From assembly GCA_964532595.1 (NCBI GenBank), contig CAZHIQ010000007.1:50173-114172 (forward strand): a stretch of 64,000 nt of DNA, written 5' to 3'. Every line of letters begins with the position of its first letter. The stretch's first letter is position 1. Source of the DNA: Chryseosolibacter sp964532595. GTDB taxonomy: Bacteria > Bacteroidota > Bacteroidia > Cytophagales > Cyclobacteriaceae. Under the pieces are notes generated by a model, which was not told the DNA's origin, ran no database searches, and worked only from the letters and a program-made list of their open reading frames with translations. Below, one piece after another: positions 18,301 to 26,326 of the stretch. Position numbers and translations under genes: made by a program.

Positions 18301-20363
18301 CAACGAAACTAATCGCTCACAACGTAACCCTATCGCACAATAGAGAGAAAATACTTCTCGCATCAGCACCGGAGCCAGAAACCCCGATCCGTATCGGTTT
18401 TCGTGAGTTGCGACTTGATCACTTCGGCGGTATCACTGCCGAAGCCAATCTGGTGAGTGGAATACTTAACGGCGACATTGACGTCTACACCGAAAATAAC
18501 GAAGGAAAGGCGTTTACGGCTGACGTTGCAATCAACGATCTGGCAGTTCGCGGCGGCGCCTGGGGCGACATGCGTCTCCAGGTAACTCAATCAGCCAGCA
18601 ATCGGTTTGACGTTGATTTTGGATTAAACGGTCCTGGCAATGACATCGCAATACAAGGATTCTATCAAGCAGGGGATCTCGTAACCCTCAACCTGGCGGC
18701 AGACGTACGCCGGTTTGCGCTACCCACGCTTCAGCCCCTTATTGACGACCAGGTGTCCGGCCTGGACGGAATTTTCTCGGGCAACCTCCAAATTACCGGA
18801 TCTCCTCAAAAACCCGATCTCAGAGGGGAGCTGCGCTTTTCCGATGTATCGTTTCTGTCAAAAATGCTGAACACGCGTTTCGCCTTGAATGATGAACGCA
18901 TACAATTCGTGAGTGATGGCGTTGCCTTTAACAAGTTCCGAATTGTCGATGAGCGATCAAACGAAGCCACCATCGATGGCAAAATCCTTACGCGGAATTA
19001 CCGCGACTTTCGGTTCAATCTCAACCTCAACGTATCCGACTTCCGACTCCTGAACACCCGCGAAGGAGACAACGAAATGTTCTATGGACGCGTAGACCTC
19101 GACGCCCGTGCACGCATCACCGGCGACCTGACCACGCCCGTAATCTCGGTCGATATCGGACTGAGCGATGGAAGTGCGCTTACATATATCGTTCCCCAAA
19201 CCGAAGCCGCTGCCCTTCAAAGCGAAGGAATCGTAAAATTCGTAGATCGGACTTTTGAAAACGATCCCTTCATGAAACGTATCGAGAATGAAGTTGGCGA
19301 CACCCTAAAATCGGTGTTTACCGGAATCGATCTTACTGCGAGACTGGCGTTAAGCGGCGAAGAAACTTTCTCGGTTGTTATCGACCCCGTAACCGGAGAC
19401 CAGCTCACCATTCGGGGCAACGCCAACCTCACGCTCAAGATTGATCCGACGGGTGACATGAACCTGACGGGACGGTACGAGATCAACGAGGGGACGTACA
19501 ACTTCACCTTCTACAAGTTCGTCAAACGAGAGTTTGAGATAGAGAAAGGAAGTTCTATCGTATGGATGGGCGACCCACTAAATGCCGAGATGGACATCCG
19601 CGCAATCTTTAATATCGAAACTGCTCCGATAGATCTTCTATCCAATCAGCTAACGGGTGCGGATCAAAACCAACTCAACACCTATCGTCAACGACTCCCT
19701 TTTCTTGTATACCTCGGAATGTCAGGAGAACTGATGAAACCGGAGATTGGATTTGAGATAGATATGCCTCCCGACCAACGCGGTGCATTCAACGGACTAG
19801 TCTACGCACGGCTCCAGGATATCAATACGCGGGAATCGGACCTCAACAAGCAGGTCTTTGCTCTCCTCATTCTTCGAAGATTTATCTCCGACGATCCCTT
19901 CACAAGTCAGGCGGGGGGTGGCCTTGAATCGACGGCACGTCGTAGCGTAAGCAAAGTACTTTCGGATCAGCTCAATCGTCTTTCGCAAAATATCAAAGGA
20001 ATTGAGCTGAGCTTTGATATCAAATCGTATGAAGACTACTCCGGCGGGGCGGCCGAAGGTCAAACGGAACTGGAACTAGGAGTCTCAAAGAGCTTACTCA
20101 ACGATCGGCTTGTCGTTAAACTCTCGGGGAACGTCGACATCGAAGGCAGGAATTCCAACCGCCAGGCTACAGACTATATCGGGGATTTGGCCCTTGAATA
20201 CAAACTGACGCCCGACGGAAGGATTCGTATTACCGGATTCCGAAACAGCAATTACGATATGATCGATGGAGAACTAATCGAAACCGGTGCAGGACTGATT
20301 TATATCAAGGATTACAACGCCCTGAGTGAATTGTTTAAAGCGAATGCAGCAAAGAAGAAGTAA
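15393..20363 (+). CDS. tamB: TamB-like translocation/assembly protein
   Basis: 1656 residues: an N-terminal helix (IAWLIAGVVILITLVVIAV) anchors it in the inner membrane and the rest is a very long, beta-rich periplasmic protein of the AsmA/TamB superfamily (repeating beta-groove), with the conserved TamB domain over the last 400-450 residues (NLTGRYEINEGTYNFTFYKF, DMPPDQRGAFNGLVYARLQD). The length is usual for Bacteroidota. TamB spans the periplasm and is thought to move phospholipids to, and help assemble proteins in, the outer membrane. It starts with GTG 15393. Its 3' end overlaps the next gene, TamL, by 20 bp, the typical pair. Confidence 0.93.
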   Translation: MKRILRIFLKSIAWLIAGVVILITLVVIAVQFPGVQTRIAREGAVLLEEKIGTPVRIDKLRIGFPETIAIQGLYLEDQRGDTLIYLGRMSVSTDLLALLSNEVILNHISVERLRANINRSAHDTSFNFSYIPAALAGSEPPDTSQQESPWAISLESLLFRDIAISFHDHAGGTIADVILGEFSIGLDTFDLENSVYKASEIRLTNSKLQLEQRPARIVLPYDPTDTVSVGLPDIGFRQLSITNLDVDFNETLSGTRLSAEVGNAAINAKRISIRDNDVRLKDVQVQRTFIAVHSTTAVLTDSMEAPVEPASIPDPWHITVDEVSLADNAVQYYDLTQPSASEGIDFSRLWITKLRLEAKSIAYSPDGMSATLEDFSFRERSGLGLTGMKGRITLGETEARLEDFVASINRSELRADLQAQYPSLQRIASNYQDATIEASVSSDIGTADLLFFQPSLRDSLPIKLDKNPRVQFKTQLSGTLADVQLRMLEINAFDKTHLQAFGTIKGAPDMESLRMDIILNKLFTTRTDLETNLSENIIPDSLIIPDWINIRGRYLGSMKVATTDVHLTSDMGGVDLNGHINIDSLSDNPGVDASLTTTDLNIGRFLNKPDSVLRSLSMMATVNLSGLSLQTMKGDFKTVVSNFFYNNYTYSDLTIDGTLDAGKLKARTAMVDDNLEFVADIDYQFDQEVPRYGLLFDLTNANFQALNLAKDPIRARGSLQLDLRTSDFQKINGNAGLRKVAIFNGDELYAIDSLLFASIDQEGRSEISITSDLFTADFRGSFNVFQLPMAMQRFINNYYHMDDTLEVVDTGPQHFAFNIELRNTELLTELLVPELKEFVPGKISGIFDSERDVLNIDIALDRILYGNIGIDSLSIRTRSDSSALDFQLVIDELMFDSLRIDGIELSAVLADDEMKTKMFVFDSLNQHKYVLAGVFKSIDEGIDLIISPDETKLNYLNWTVPPDNYIRFNPTKLIAHNVTLSHNREKILLASAPEPETPIRIGFRELRLDHFGGITAEANLVSGILNGDIDVYTENNEGKAFTADVAINDLAVRGGAWGDMRLQVTQSASNRFDVDFGLNGPGNDIAIQGFYQAGDLVTLNLAADVRRFALPTLQPLIDDQVSGLDGIFSGNLQITGSPQKPDLRGELRFSDVSFLSKMLNTRFALNDERIQFVSDGVAFNKFRIVDERSNEATIDGKILTRNYRDFRFNLNLNVSDFRLLNTREGDNEMFYGRVDLDARARITGDLTTPVISVDIGLSDGSALTYIVPQTEAAALQSEGIVKFVDRTFENDPFMKRIENEVGDTLKSVFTGIDLTARLALSGEETFSVVIDPVTGDQLTIRGNANLTLKIDPTGDMNLTGRYEINEGTYNFTFYKFVKREFEIEKGSSIVWMGDPLNAEMDIRAIFNIETAPIDLLSNQLTGADQNQLNTYRQRLPFLVYLGMSGELMKPEIGFEIDMPPDQRGAFNGLVYARLQDINTRESDLNKQVFALLILRRFISDDPFTSQAGGGLESTARRSVSKVLSDQLNRLSQNIKGIELSFDIKSYEDYSGGAAEGQTELELGVSKSLLNDRLVVKLSGNVDIEGRNSNRQATDYIGDLALEYKLTPDGRIRITGFRNSNYDMIDGELIETGAGLIYIKDYNALSELFKANAAKKK

Positions 20364-22716
20364 GACCGGACTATACCTTTGGTGGTACATACTGATCATA
20401 AGCGGCTGCTTTCTGAGCGGGTGCACCGCGATGAAGTACGTTCCGGACGATCGCGTGCTGTACACCGGGGCTGAAGTAGATGTCGTCTCGCAGGGCCGTG
20501 TCGGAGCAAGAAAAAGAGTCAAGGAACTCCTGACGGCCAACGTCCTTCCCGAACCGAATACAACCATTCTGGGAATGCGACCCGGATTGTGGTTCTTCTA
20601 CGTCGCCGGTGAACCCCGCAAAAAAGGACTTCGGCGTTTCATGAAAAACAAGCTCGGGCAAGCGCCTGTGTACATGTCCGACATCGATCCATCAGCCACC
20701 GCACAACTTCTGCGGGCACACCTTGTCAATAACGGCTACTTCCAATCGGAGGTAAGTGCCGAAGAAGCTGTCAAGGGCAAAAAGGGAACAGTGACGTACA
20801 CAGCGAACGTTCATCGCCCCTACCGTATAAGGAACATCAGCTATCCACGAATGGATACGCTGTTTATGAACATCGACAGTGTTCGAAGCGATGCTTACGT
20901 TAAAGTAGGCCAGCGCTACAATCTGGAACGACTCGACGCCGAACTTCAGCGCGTAGAAGAAGCCCTGGAGAATCTGGGGTACTTCTATTTCGACGACCGC
21001 CATTTGATTTTTGAAGCAGACAGCACGGTAGGCGACAAGAAAATCGATCTCACCCTGACCCTTGAACCCGGCGTTCCCGAAAAAGCGACCCGTATCTATC
21101 GTCTGGGGAAGATCTACGTATACCCTGATTACAACCTGGGAGAAGATACTGTTGTACAGGCAGCCGATACACTCCTCGTCGATGGTCTCCATTACATCAA
21201 CAGCACTAACGCTTACCGGCCGCAGACGATTACCCGGGTCATCAACTTTCGACCGAACGGGATCTATCGCACTTTGGATCGGGAGTATACCCTCCGCCAC
21301 CTGATGAGTCTAAGCTCATTTAAGTTTGTGGATATTCGCTTTCAGGAGGCAAGCGACGATTCTGCCCGGCTTGACACCCGTATCTATTTGACACCTCACC
21401 TCCGAAAATCACTCCGCGCCGAACTTCGAATGGTTTCGAAATCGAATAGTTTCGCCGGCCCCGGGCTCGAACTCCGTTTCACCAATCGAAATTTTCTCGG
21501 AGGGTCAGAACAATTTCATCTAACGGGCGATCTTTCCTACGAGGTACAAATCAGTAGTCGTATCCCCAATCCGTTGACGTCAGTCGAGTTCGGCATAACG
21601 TCAGGACTATCGGTCCCACGTATTATCGCGCCGTTTTACGTAGACTATCATTCACGTCGATACCTACCCACTACGGAATTCAGTCTTGGCTATCGTGTAC
21701 AGCGGCGTATCAACTACTTTCATTTGAATTCATTCAATCTGTCTGCCGGATACCGCTGGCGCGAAAACCGATGGAAAAGTCACGAACTATATCCTATTGA
21801 TATAAGCTATGTACAGCTCGGAAATACTTCATCGGAATTCAACCAGCTACTCCGACGAAATCCGTTTCTTGAAGCAGCATTGCAAGATCAGTTCATTCCC
21901 GGGACCCGGTACAGTTACACCCTGAACACGCAGGTCGACGAGCAACGGATTAACGAGTTCAGCGAAGTAGAGTTTGACCGGTCCCACTTTTATTTCAACG
22001 GAAAAGTAGATATTGCCGGAAACCTGCTCAATCTACTGAAGCGAACCGCTGGGGCCGATGGTGATCGTACACGAATCTTTGGCCAGACCTACTCGCAGTT
22101 CGTCCGCGGAGAAATCGACGTAAGACATTACTACAATCTTGACCGCAGGAACATGCTGGTCACAAGACTCAACATTGGAGCAGGCTATGCCTACGGAAAT
22201 GTGATCACAATGCCTTACACGAAACAGTTCTCGATCGGCGGCCCTACCAGCATACGGGCATTCCAGGCGCGCACGGTCGGGCCCGGCACCCATAATATCT
22301 TTGACACGTTGCCCGATGAGTCAAGTGAGGATGAACCCGGAATACCCTTTTTTATTGATCAACGGGCCGACCTTAAGCTCGAAGGAAACATAGAATACAG
22401 ATTCGACATCGTTGGCTTCTTAAAGGGAGCGTGGTTCGCCGACGCGGGTAACATCTGGCTCATGCGAAACGACACAGAACGGCCCGGCGGTAAGTTTGAC
22501 AAGAAGACGTTCATTGACGAACTCGCCGTTGGGACGGGAATAGGATTGCGATTCGATTTTAACTTTTTTCTTCTGCGATTTGATGTTGCCTTTCCCGTTC
22601 GCAAGCCGTGGCTTCCCGAGAATGAACGATGGGTATTCAACCAGATTGACCTGGCGAGTCCATCGTGGCGCAGCGACAATTTAATCCTGAATATCGCGAT
22701 CGGCTACCCCTTCTGA
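20344..22716 (+). CDS. tamL: TamL, lipoprotein BamA/TamA-family outer membrane protein
   Basis: 790 residues from ATG 20344 (a GTG six codons earlier is possible). A lipoprotein signal with lipobox FLSGC puts the lipid on Cys27, the feature that separates Bacteroidota TamL from TamA. POTRA-like repeats follow (roughly residues 35-330), then a 16-strand Omp85 barrel; IGGPTSIRAFQAR near residue 640 corresponds to the barrel L6 RGF-type motif. It should sit in the outer membrane and work with TamB, encoded immediately upstream with a 20-bp overlap. The last residues (NLILNIAIGYPF) are a typical aromatic C-terminal beta-signal. Confidence 0.93.
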   Translation: MQQRRSKTGLYLWWYILIISGCFLSGCTAMKYVPDDRVLYTGAEVDVVSQGRVGARKRVKELLTANVLPEPNTTILGMRPGLWFFYVAGEPRKKGLRRFMKNKLGQAPVYMSDIDPSATAQLLRAHLVNNGYFQSEVSAEEAVKGKKGTVTYTANVHRPYRIRNISYPRMDTLFMNIDSVRSDAYVKVGQRYNLERLDAELQRVEEALENLGYFYFDDRHLIFEADSTVGDKKIDLTLTLEPGVPEKATRIYRLGKIYVYPDYNLGEDTVVQAADTLLVDGLHYINSTNAYRPQTITRVINFRPNGIYRTLDREYTLRHLMSLSSFKFVDIRFQEASDDSARLDTRIYLTPHLRKSLRAELRMVSKSNSFAGPGLELRFTNRNFLGGSEQFHLTGDLSYEVQISSRIPNPLTSVEFGITSGLSVPRIIAPFYVDYHSRRYLPTTEFSLGYRVQRRINYFHLNSFNLSAGYRWRENRWKSHELYPIDISYVQLGNTSSEFNQLLRRNPFLEAALQDQFIPGTRYSYTLNTQVDEQRINEFSEVEFDRSHFYFNGKVDIAGNLLNLLKRTAGADGDRTRIFGQTYSQFVRGEIDVRHYYNLDRRNMLVTRLNIGAGYAYGNVITMPYTKQFSIGGPTSIRAFQARTVGPGTHNIFDTLPDESSEDEPGIPFFIDQRADLKLEGNIEYRFDIVGFLKGAWFADAGNIWLMRNDTERPGGKFDKKTFIDELAVGTGIGLRFDFNFFLLRFDVAFPVRKPWLPENERWVFNQIDLASPSWRSDNLILNIAIGYPF

Positions 22717-22823
22717 TCCACACCGACTTTAATTCTGGGGACGAAATTCCTCCTTTCCCTTGCTGGCCTTAGGCAAGTAAGCAGGTATGCGATTGAATAC
22801 AAAACAGAGATAAACAAGTAAGC

Positions 22824-23051
22824 ATGAAGACAAGTTTGATTTTCCTACTCGGAATTGGGATGGGCACAGTCATTGGTATTCTTATCGCACCGGAGGCGGG
22901 TAAGATCACACGTCGAAAAATTCGCGACGAAGCTGATCGGCTGATTGACGAAAAAATACGAAAGCGTCAGCAGCATTTGACTAGTCAGCCGGACGTAACA
23001 ATACACACGACGGATAGCGGTGTCGTGACGGAGAGCCGCTATACACTCTAA
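22824..23051 (+). CDS. YtxH domain-containing small membrane protein
   Basis: 75 residues. It has a single N-terminal glycine-rich helix (LIFLLGIGMGTVIGILIAPEAG) followed by KITRRKIRDEADRLIDEKI, the YtxH (gas-vesicle-protein-like) pattern of helix, APxxG turn and amphipathic charged helix. Such proteins are linked to general stress in Bacillus, with no biochemical role known. It lies 11 bp before the holin-X-like gene, so the two are likely co-transcribed, a common pair in Bacteroidota. Confidence 0.8.
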   Translation: MKTSLIFLLGIGMGTVIGILIAPEAGKITRRKIRDEADRLIDEKIRKRQQHLTSQPDVTIHTTDSGVVTESRYTL

Positions 23052-23062
23052 CAGATAAAACT

Positions 23063-23422
23063 ATGACTGAATTCTTCTACAAAGCGGCGGGTGCTGTCAT
23101 TGCACCCTTCCGGTATGCAGAACGCGAAGCGCAGGCACTGAAGGAACATGTAAAAGAAGATATCCAGACCTATGTGGCCATTTATCTTAAGCTTGCCGTA
23201 GCCGCTATGGCGGGCTTGCTCTTTCTTCTGTTTATAAGCATTGCCGCAGCAAACTGGCTTAACGGAATGATGAACAGTGACGTAGCCGGATTTTTGATAG
23301 TAGCGCTGTTCTACCTGGCGATAGCGGGTGTGATGTATGTGCTTAAGTTGGCCGACGACCGGAAGAAGCGGGAAACGGACGTTCAGCGCAGGGCCATGCA
23401 AGGGAAGCCCATTCACGCCTGA
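23063..23422 (+). CDS. Phage holin family / holin-X-like membrane protein
   Basis: 119 residues with two hydrophobic helices (about residues 45-70 and 75-98) between charged amphipathic ends. It fits the 'phage holin family' (holin superfamily III, Actinobacterial Holin-X-like, DUF1469) proteins that accompany YtxH genes on chromosomes. There is no prophage context, so lysis is unlikely and an envelope-stress role is an inference. A good terminator hairpin follows 15 bp after the stop. Confidence 0.75.
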   Translation: MTEFFYKAAGAVIAPFRYAEREAQALKEHVKEDIQTYVAIYLKLAVAAMAGLLFLLFISIAAANWLNGMMNSDVAGFLIVALFYLAIAGVMYVLKLADDRKKRETDVQRRAMQGKPIHA

Positions 23423-23436
23423 CCGCCTAAAACTAC

Positions 23437-23469
23437 TGAAGCCAGACATCCTGGCTTCATTCGTTTCTT
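23437..23469 (+). terminator. Terminator between convergent holin-like and rhlE genes
   Basis: Perfect 9-bp stem TGAAGCCAG/CTGGCTTCA (23437-23445 with 23451-23459) with a 5-base loop ACATC, followed by a T-rich run (TTCGTTTCTT). It ends the transcript of the YtxH and holin-like genes and overlaps the region just before the stop of the opposing helicase gene. Confidence 0.75.
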
Positions 23470-24763
23470 ATTGATCCTTTTGGTTCGACGACTGAGGATG
23501 CTGGTCGCGTCGACGTGGAAAACGCTTCCTACGCCCGCCTTTCTTGACACCCGATTTCTCTCCGTTGTGGTGCTTTGCTGACGATCCTGACTTCTTACGA
23601 CGCGAGCCGCGTTCTTCCATCACCGGGCCTTCTCCAAGTTCCTCCGGTAGCGGATTCCGTACGATCTCTGCCCCGATCAACTTTTCCACACGCCGAAACT
23701 TCGGAAAATCCTTTTCATTCACAAAAGTAATCGCCGTACCGGTTCGTTCAGCTCGCGCTGTACGACCGATTCTGTGTACATAATCTTCAGCGTCATGCGG
23801 CGTGTCGTAATTAACAACCAGCTCAATCCCTTCGACGTCAATGCCGCGTGAAAGAATATCGGTTCCGATCAGCATCTGCAGGCGACGGCTCTTGAACTGG
23901 TTCATGATCTCCTCACGCTCGGCCTGTTCAAGATCTGAATGAAATGCTTTTATGGAGACCCCACCACGAGCAAGCTCGCGCCCCAACTTTTTCACATTCT
24001 CTTTGCTGTTGGCAAAAATGATCGCGCTCTTGTAGTCTTTTTCGGCGAGGAGCTTCTTCAGCAGGGGGAGCTTCTGGTTGTCGTAAACCATATAAGCCTG
24101 CTGCGAAATACCGGCCGCGGGCTTAGAGATAGCAATACTTATTTCTTCAGGCTCTCTCAGAATCTGCCGGGCAAGTGTACGGATTCTGGGGGGCATCGTT
24201 GCGGAGAACATCACCGTCTCGCGATCGGCCGGGAGCTGCTTGATAATGCGCAGGATGTCGTCCTGGAACCCCATATCGAGCATCCGGTCGGCCTCGTCAA
24301 GCACGAGATGTTTGAGCCTGCTGAAGTCGACGCGTCCGGTCGCGAGAAACTGAATAAGTCGGCCCGGCGTAGCGACGATGATATCTGCACCCGCCTCTAT
24401 CGCCTTTCGCTGCTGATCCCAGGTCGCGCCGTCACTCCCGCCATAAACCGGCACCGAGCTGACACCAAGAAAATAGCCGAAGCCTTCGATCTGCTGGTCA
24501 ATTTGTAAAGCAAGTTCGCGCGTTGGCGCCAAAATAAGGGTGTTTAAATGCCGGTTACTCTCAGGCGTTTGCGCAATCTTATTCAATAAGGGAAGAACAT
24601 AAGCGGCGGTTTTACCCGTCCCTGTCTGTGCACAGGCGATAAGATCCTTATTTTGAAGTATGAGCGGAATAGTAAGTTGTTGCACCGGCGTCGGTTTTTC
24701 GAAGCCCATGGCGTCTAAACCGTCCAGCAACTTAGGATCAAGATTAAATTCGTTGAATGTCAA
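23468..24763 (-). CDS. rhlE: DEAD-box RNA helicase, RhlE type
   Basis: 431-residue ATP-dependent RNA helicase. Visible motifs: Q-motif (FEKPTPVQ), motif I AQTGTGKT at residues 45-52, Ia PTRELALQ, Ib TPGR, II DEAD, III SAT, V RGIDVEGIELVVN and VI HRIGRTAR. The C-terminal tail of about 60 residues is highly basic (KSGVKKGGRRKRFPRRR) and should bind RNA unspecifically, as in RhlE proteins acting in ribosome assembly and cold adaptation. The start is a TTG at 24763, giving MTFNEFNLDPKLL, which matches the normal N-terminus of the family; no suitable ATG exists. Two palindromic repeats lie in the 75 bp upstream. Confidence 0.93.
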   Translation of the reverse strand: MTFNEFNLDPKLLDGLDAMGFEKPTPVQQLTIPLILQNKDLIACAQTGTGKTAAYVLPLLNKIAQTPESNRHLNTLILAPTRELALQIDQQIEGFGYFLGVSSVPVYGGSDGATWDQQRKAIEAGADIIVATPGRLIQFLATGRVDFSRLKHLVLDEADRMLDMGFQDDILRIIKQLPADRETVMFSATMPPRIRTLARQILREPEEISIAISKPAAGISQQAYMVYDNQKLPLLKKLLAEKDYKSAIIFANSKENVKKLGRELARGGVSIKAFHSDLEQAEREEIMNQFKSRRLQMLIGTDILSRGIDVEGIELVVNYDTPHDAEDYVHRIGRTARAERTGTAITFVNEKDFPKFRRVEKLIGAEIVRNPLPEELGEGPVMEERGSRRKKSGSSAKHHNGEKSGVKKGGRRKRFPRRRDQHPQSSNQKDQ

Positions 24764-24787
24764 ATTAGTAACAATGATTAGATAACG

Positions 24788-24828
24788 TCGGGAAGTAGTC
24801 CCGAAAGCTTTTCGTGGGATAGTCCCGG
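24788..24828. promoter_or_regulatory. Tandem palindromic repeats upstream of rhlE
   Basis: Two copies of GGGA-(AG)-TAGTCCCG: TCGGGAAGTAGTCCCGA (24788-24804) and GGGATAGTCCCGG (24816-24828). On the coding strand this is CGGGACTA repeated with 25-bp periodicity, each copy able to pair into a small stem. They lie 25-65 bp before the helicase start and could be an operator or RNA leader hairpins. Confidence 0.4.
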
Positions 24829-24849
24829 CGGGATTTGGTTATGCAACCC

Positions 24850-24884
24850 CTAAAAAACACAAAAAGTTTGGTCTTTACAAGACC
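24850..24884 (-). terminator. Likely terminator after uxaC
   Basis: On the minus strand, GGTCTT-GTA-AAGACC (24884-24870) forms a 6-bp stem with a 3-base loop, followed by AAACTTTTTGTGTTTTTTA, a T-rich run. It starts 17 bp after the uxaC stop and would end the hexuronate operon transcript before rhlE. Confidence 0.6.
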
Positions 24885-24900
24885 GACGCTACCATCACCG

Positions 24901-26316
24901 TTACTTGAAGCCGAAATAATGGCGGGCGTTGCCGTAGCAAATTGCCTCAACCATAGTGCCCAGCTGATTCATATTATCAGGCAACTCGCCCTTTTGCACA
25001 TCGCGGCCAAGCAGATTACACAAAATTCTGCGGAAGTACTCGTGGCGCGGGAAAGACAAAAAGCTCCGGGAGTCGGTCACCATACCAACGAAGCGGGAGA
25101 GCAGTCCCATATTCGACAGGGCATTCATTTGCTGCTCCATTCCGTCTTTCTGGTCGAGAAACCACCAACCTGAACCATACTGCATTTTTCCCGGGAACGA
25201 ACCGTCATTAAAGTTCCCTGTCATCGTGGCAAACAGTGCGTTGTCGGCCGGGTTCAGATTGTAAAGGATTGTCTTGGCAAGCTGACCGGTATTGTCCAGA
25301 CCGTTAAGAAAGCGTGACATCGATACTGCCTGCGAAAAATCGCCGATCGAGTCGAAGCCTGTGTCGGGTCCCAGCTCGCGCATCATTCGCGTGCTGTTGT
25401 TACGCAGGGCGCCGAGGTGGAATTGCTGCGCCCAGCCCTTCGCGTGATACATCCGCCCAAGCTCCGTCAGGACAGCGCATTTGAAAGCGTGTACATCGGC
25501 GGTGGACAGAACCACACCCTTGCGGAGGTGTGAGAAGAGCGCCTCAGCTTTACTTTCAGCCTCTGCATCAAAATAAAGCTGCTCCAGACCATGATCGGAG
25601 GCCCGGCAGCCCAGGCTATCAAAGAAATCGATGCGCGCCTGCAGGGCGGCCATCAGGTCAGCAAATGACCTGATCGACTTTCGGCTTACCGCCTCAAGCT
25701 TCTCCAGGTAAGCCGCCCAAGCCGTAGGATTCTCAACGGCATACACCTTGTCGGGACGGAAGGTGGGATACATACGGAATCCGGCATCCTCCTTGGAGAA
25801 ACGCAGGTGATACTCCAATGAGTCGATAGGATCATCCGTGGTACACACTACTTCAACTTTCATTCGACGTAGCAAGCCGCGAACGGAGAAATCCTTTTGT
25901 TGCAACATGGCGGAGCAGTGTTCATATATCTCCCGTGCATTGCTCCCGTCGAGGAGTTTGTCAACGCCAAAGTAATTTTTCAACTCCAGGTGCGTCCAGT
26001 GATAAAGAGGATTTCGCATGGTGTAGGGAACAGTTTCGGCCCACTTGACAAACTTGTCAAGGGGATCTGCGTTCCCCGTACAGTAAACCTCCGGGACACC
26101 ATTCGTGCGCATAGCCCGCCATTTGTAATGGTCACCCTCCAGCCAGATTTCCGTGAGATTGGCGAACTGTCTATCTTCCGCTATGTCCTGCGGAGAGAGA
26201 TGATTGTGGTAGTCGATGATCGGCATGGCCGCGGCGTGACTGTGGTAGAGTTCCCTCGCAAAGTCGTTCTCCAAAAGAAAGTCTTCGCCACAAAAAGGTT
26301 TTGCTGTACTTGCCAT
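24901..26316 (-). CDS. uxaC: Glucuronate isomerase
   Basis: 471 residues, the usual length. UxaC converts D-glucuronate to D-fructuronate (and D-galacturonate to D-tagaturonate) in the cytoplasm. It belongs to the amidohydrolase-like TIM-barrel superfamily; the metal-site motif DYHNHLSPQDIAED gives His37 and His39, and PMVTDSRSFLS-type residues near the C-terminus (GMVTDSRSFLSFPRHEYFRR) fit the family. The start is ATG 26316, 10 bp after the uxuA stop, so it is the last gene of the hexuronate operon. Confidence 0.96.
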   Translation of the reverse strand: MASTAKPFCGEDFLLENDFARELYHSHAAAMPIIDYHNHLSPQDIAEDRQFANLTEIWLEGDHYKWRAMRTNGVPEVYCTGNADPLDKFVKWAETVPYTMRNPLYHWTHLELKNYFGVDKLLDGSNAREIYEHCSAMLQQKDFSVRGLLRRMKVEVVCTTDDPIDSLEYHLRFSKEDAGFRMYPTFRPDKVYAVENPTAWAAYLEKLEAVSRKSIRSFADLMAALQARIDFFDSLGCRASDHGLEQLYFDAEAESKAEALFSHLRKGVVLSTADVHAFKCAVLTELGRMYHAKGWAQQFHLGALRNNSTRMMRELGPDTGFDSIGDFSQAVSMSRFLNGLDNTGQLAKTILYNLNPADNALFATMTGNFNDGSFPGKMQYGSGWWFLDQKDGMEQQMNALSNMGLLSRFVGMVTDSRSFLSFPRHEYFRRILCNLLGRDVQKGELPDNMNQLGTMVEAICYGNARHYFGFK

Positions 26317-26326
26317 AGCGTTAATG

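Noticed and set aside
23063..23422. Prophage remnant based on the holin-like protein
   Set aside because: No other phage gene, attachment site or integrase in the window; neighbours are ordinary chromosomal genes.
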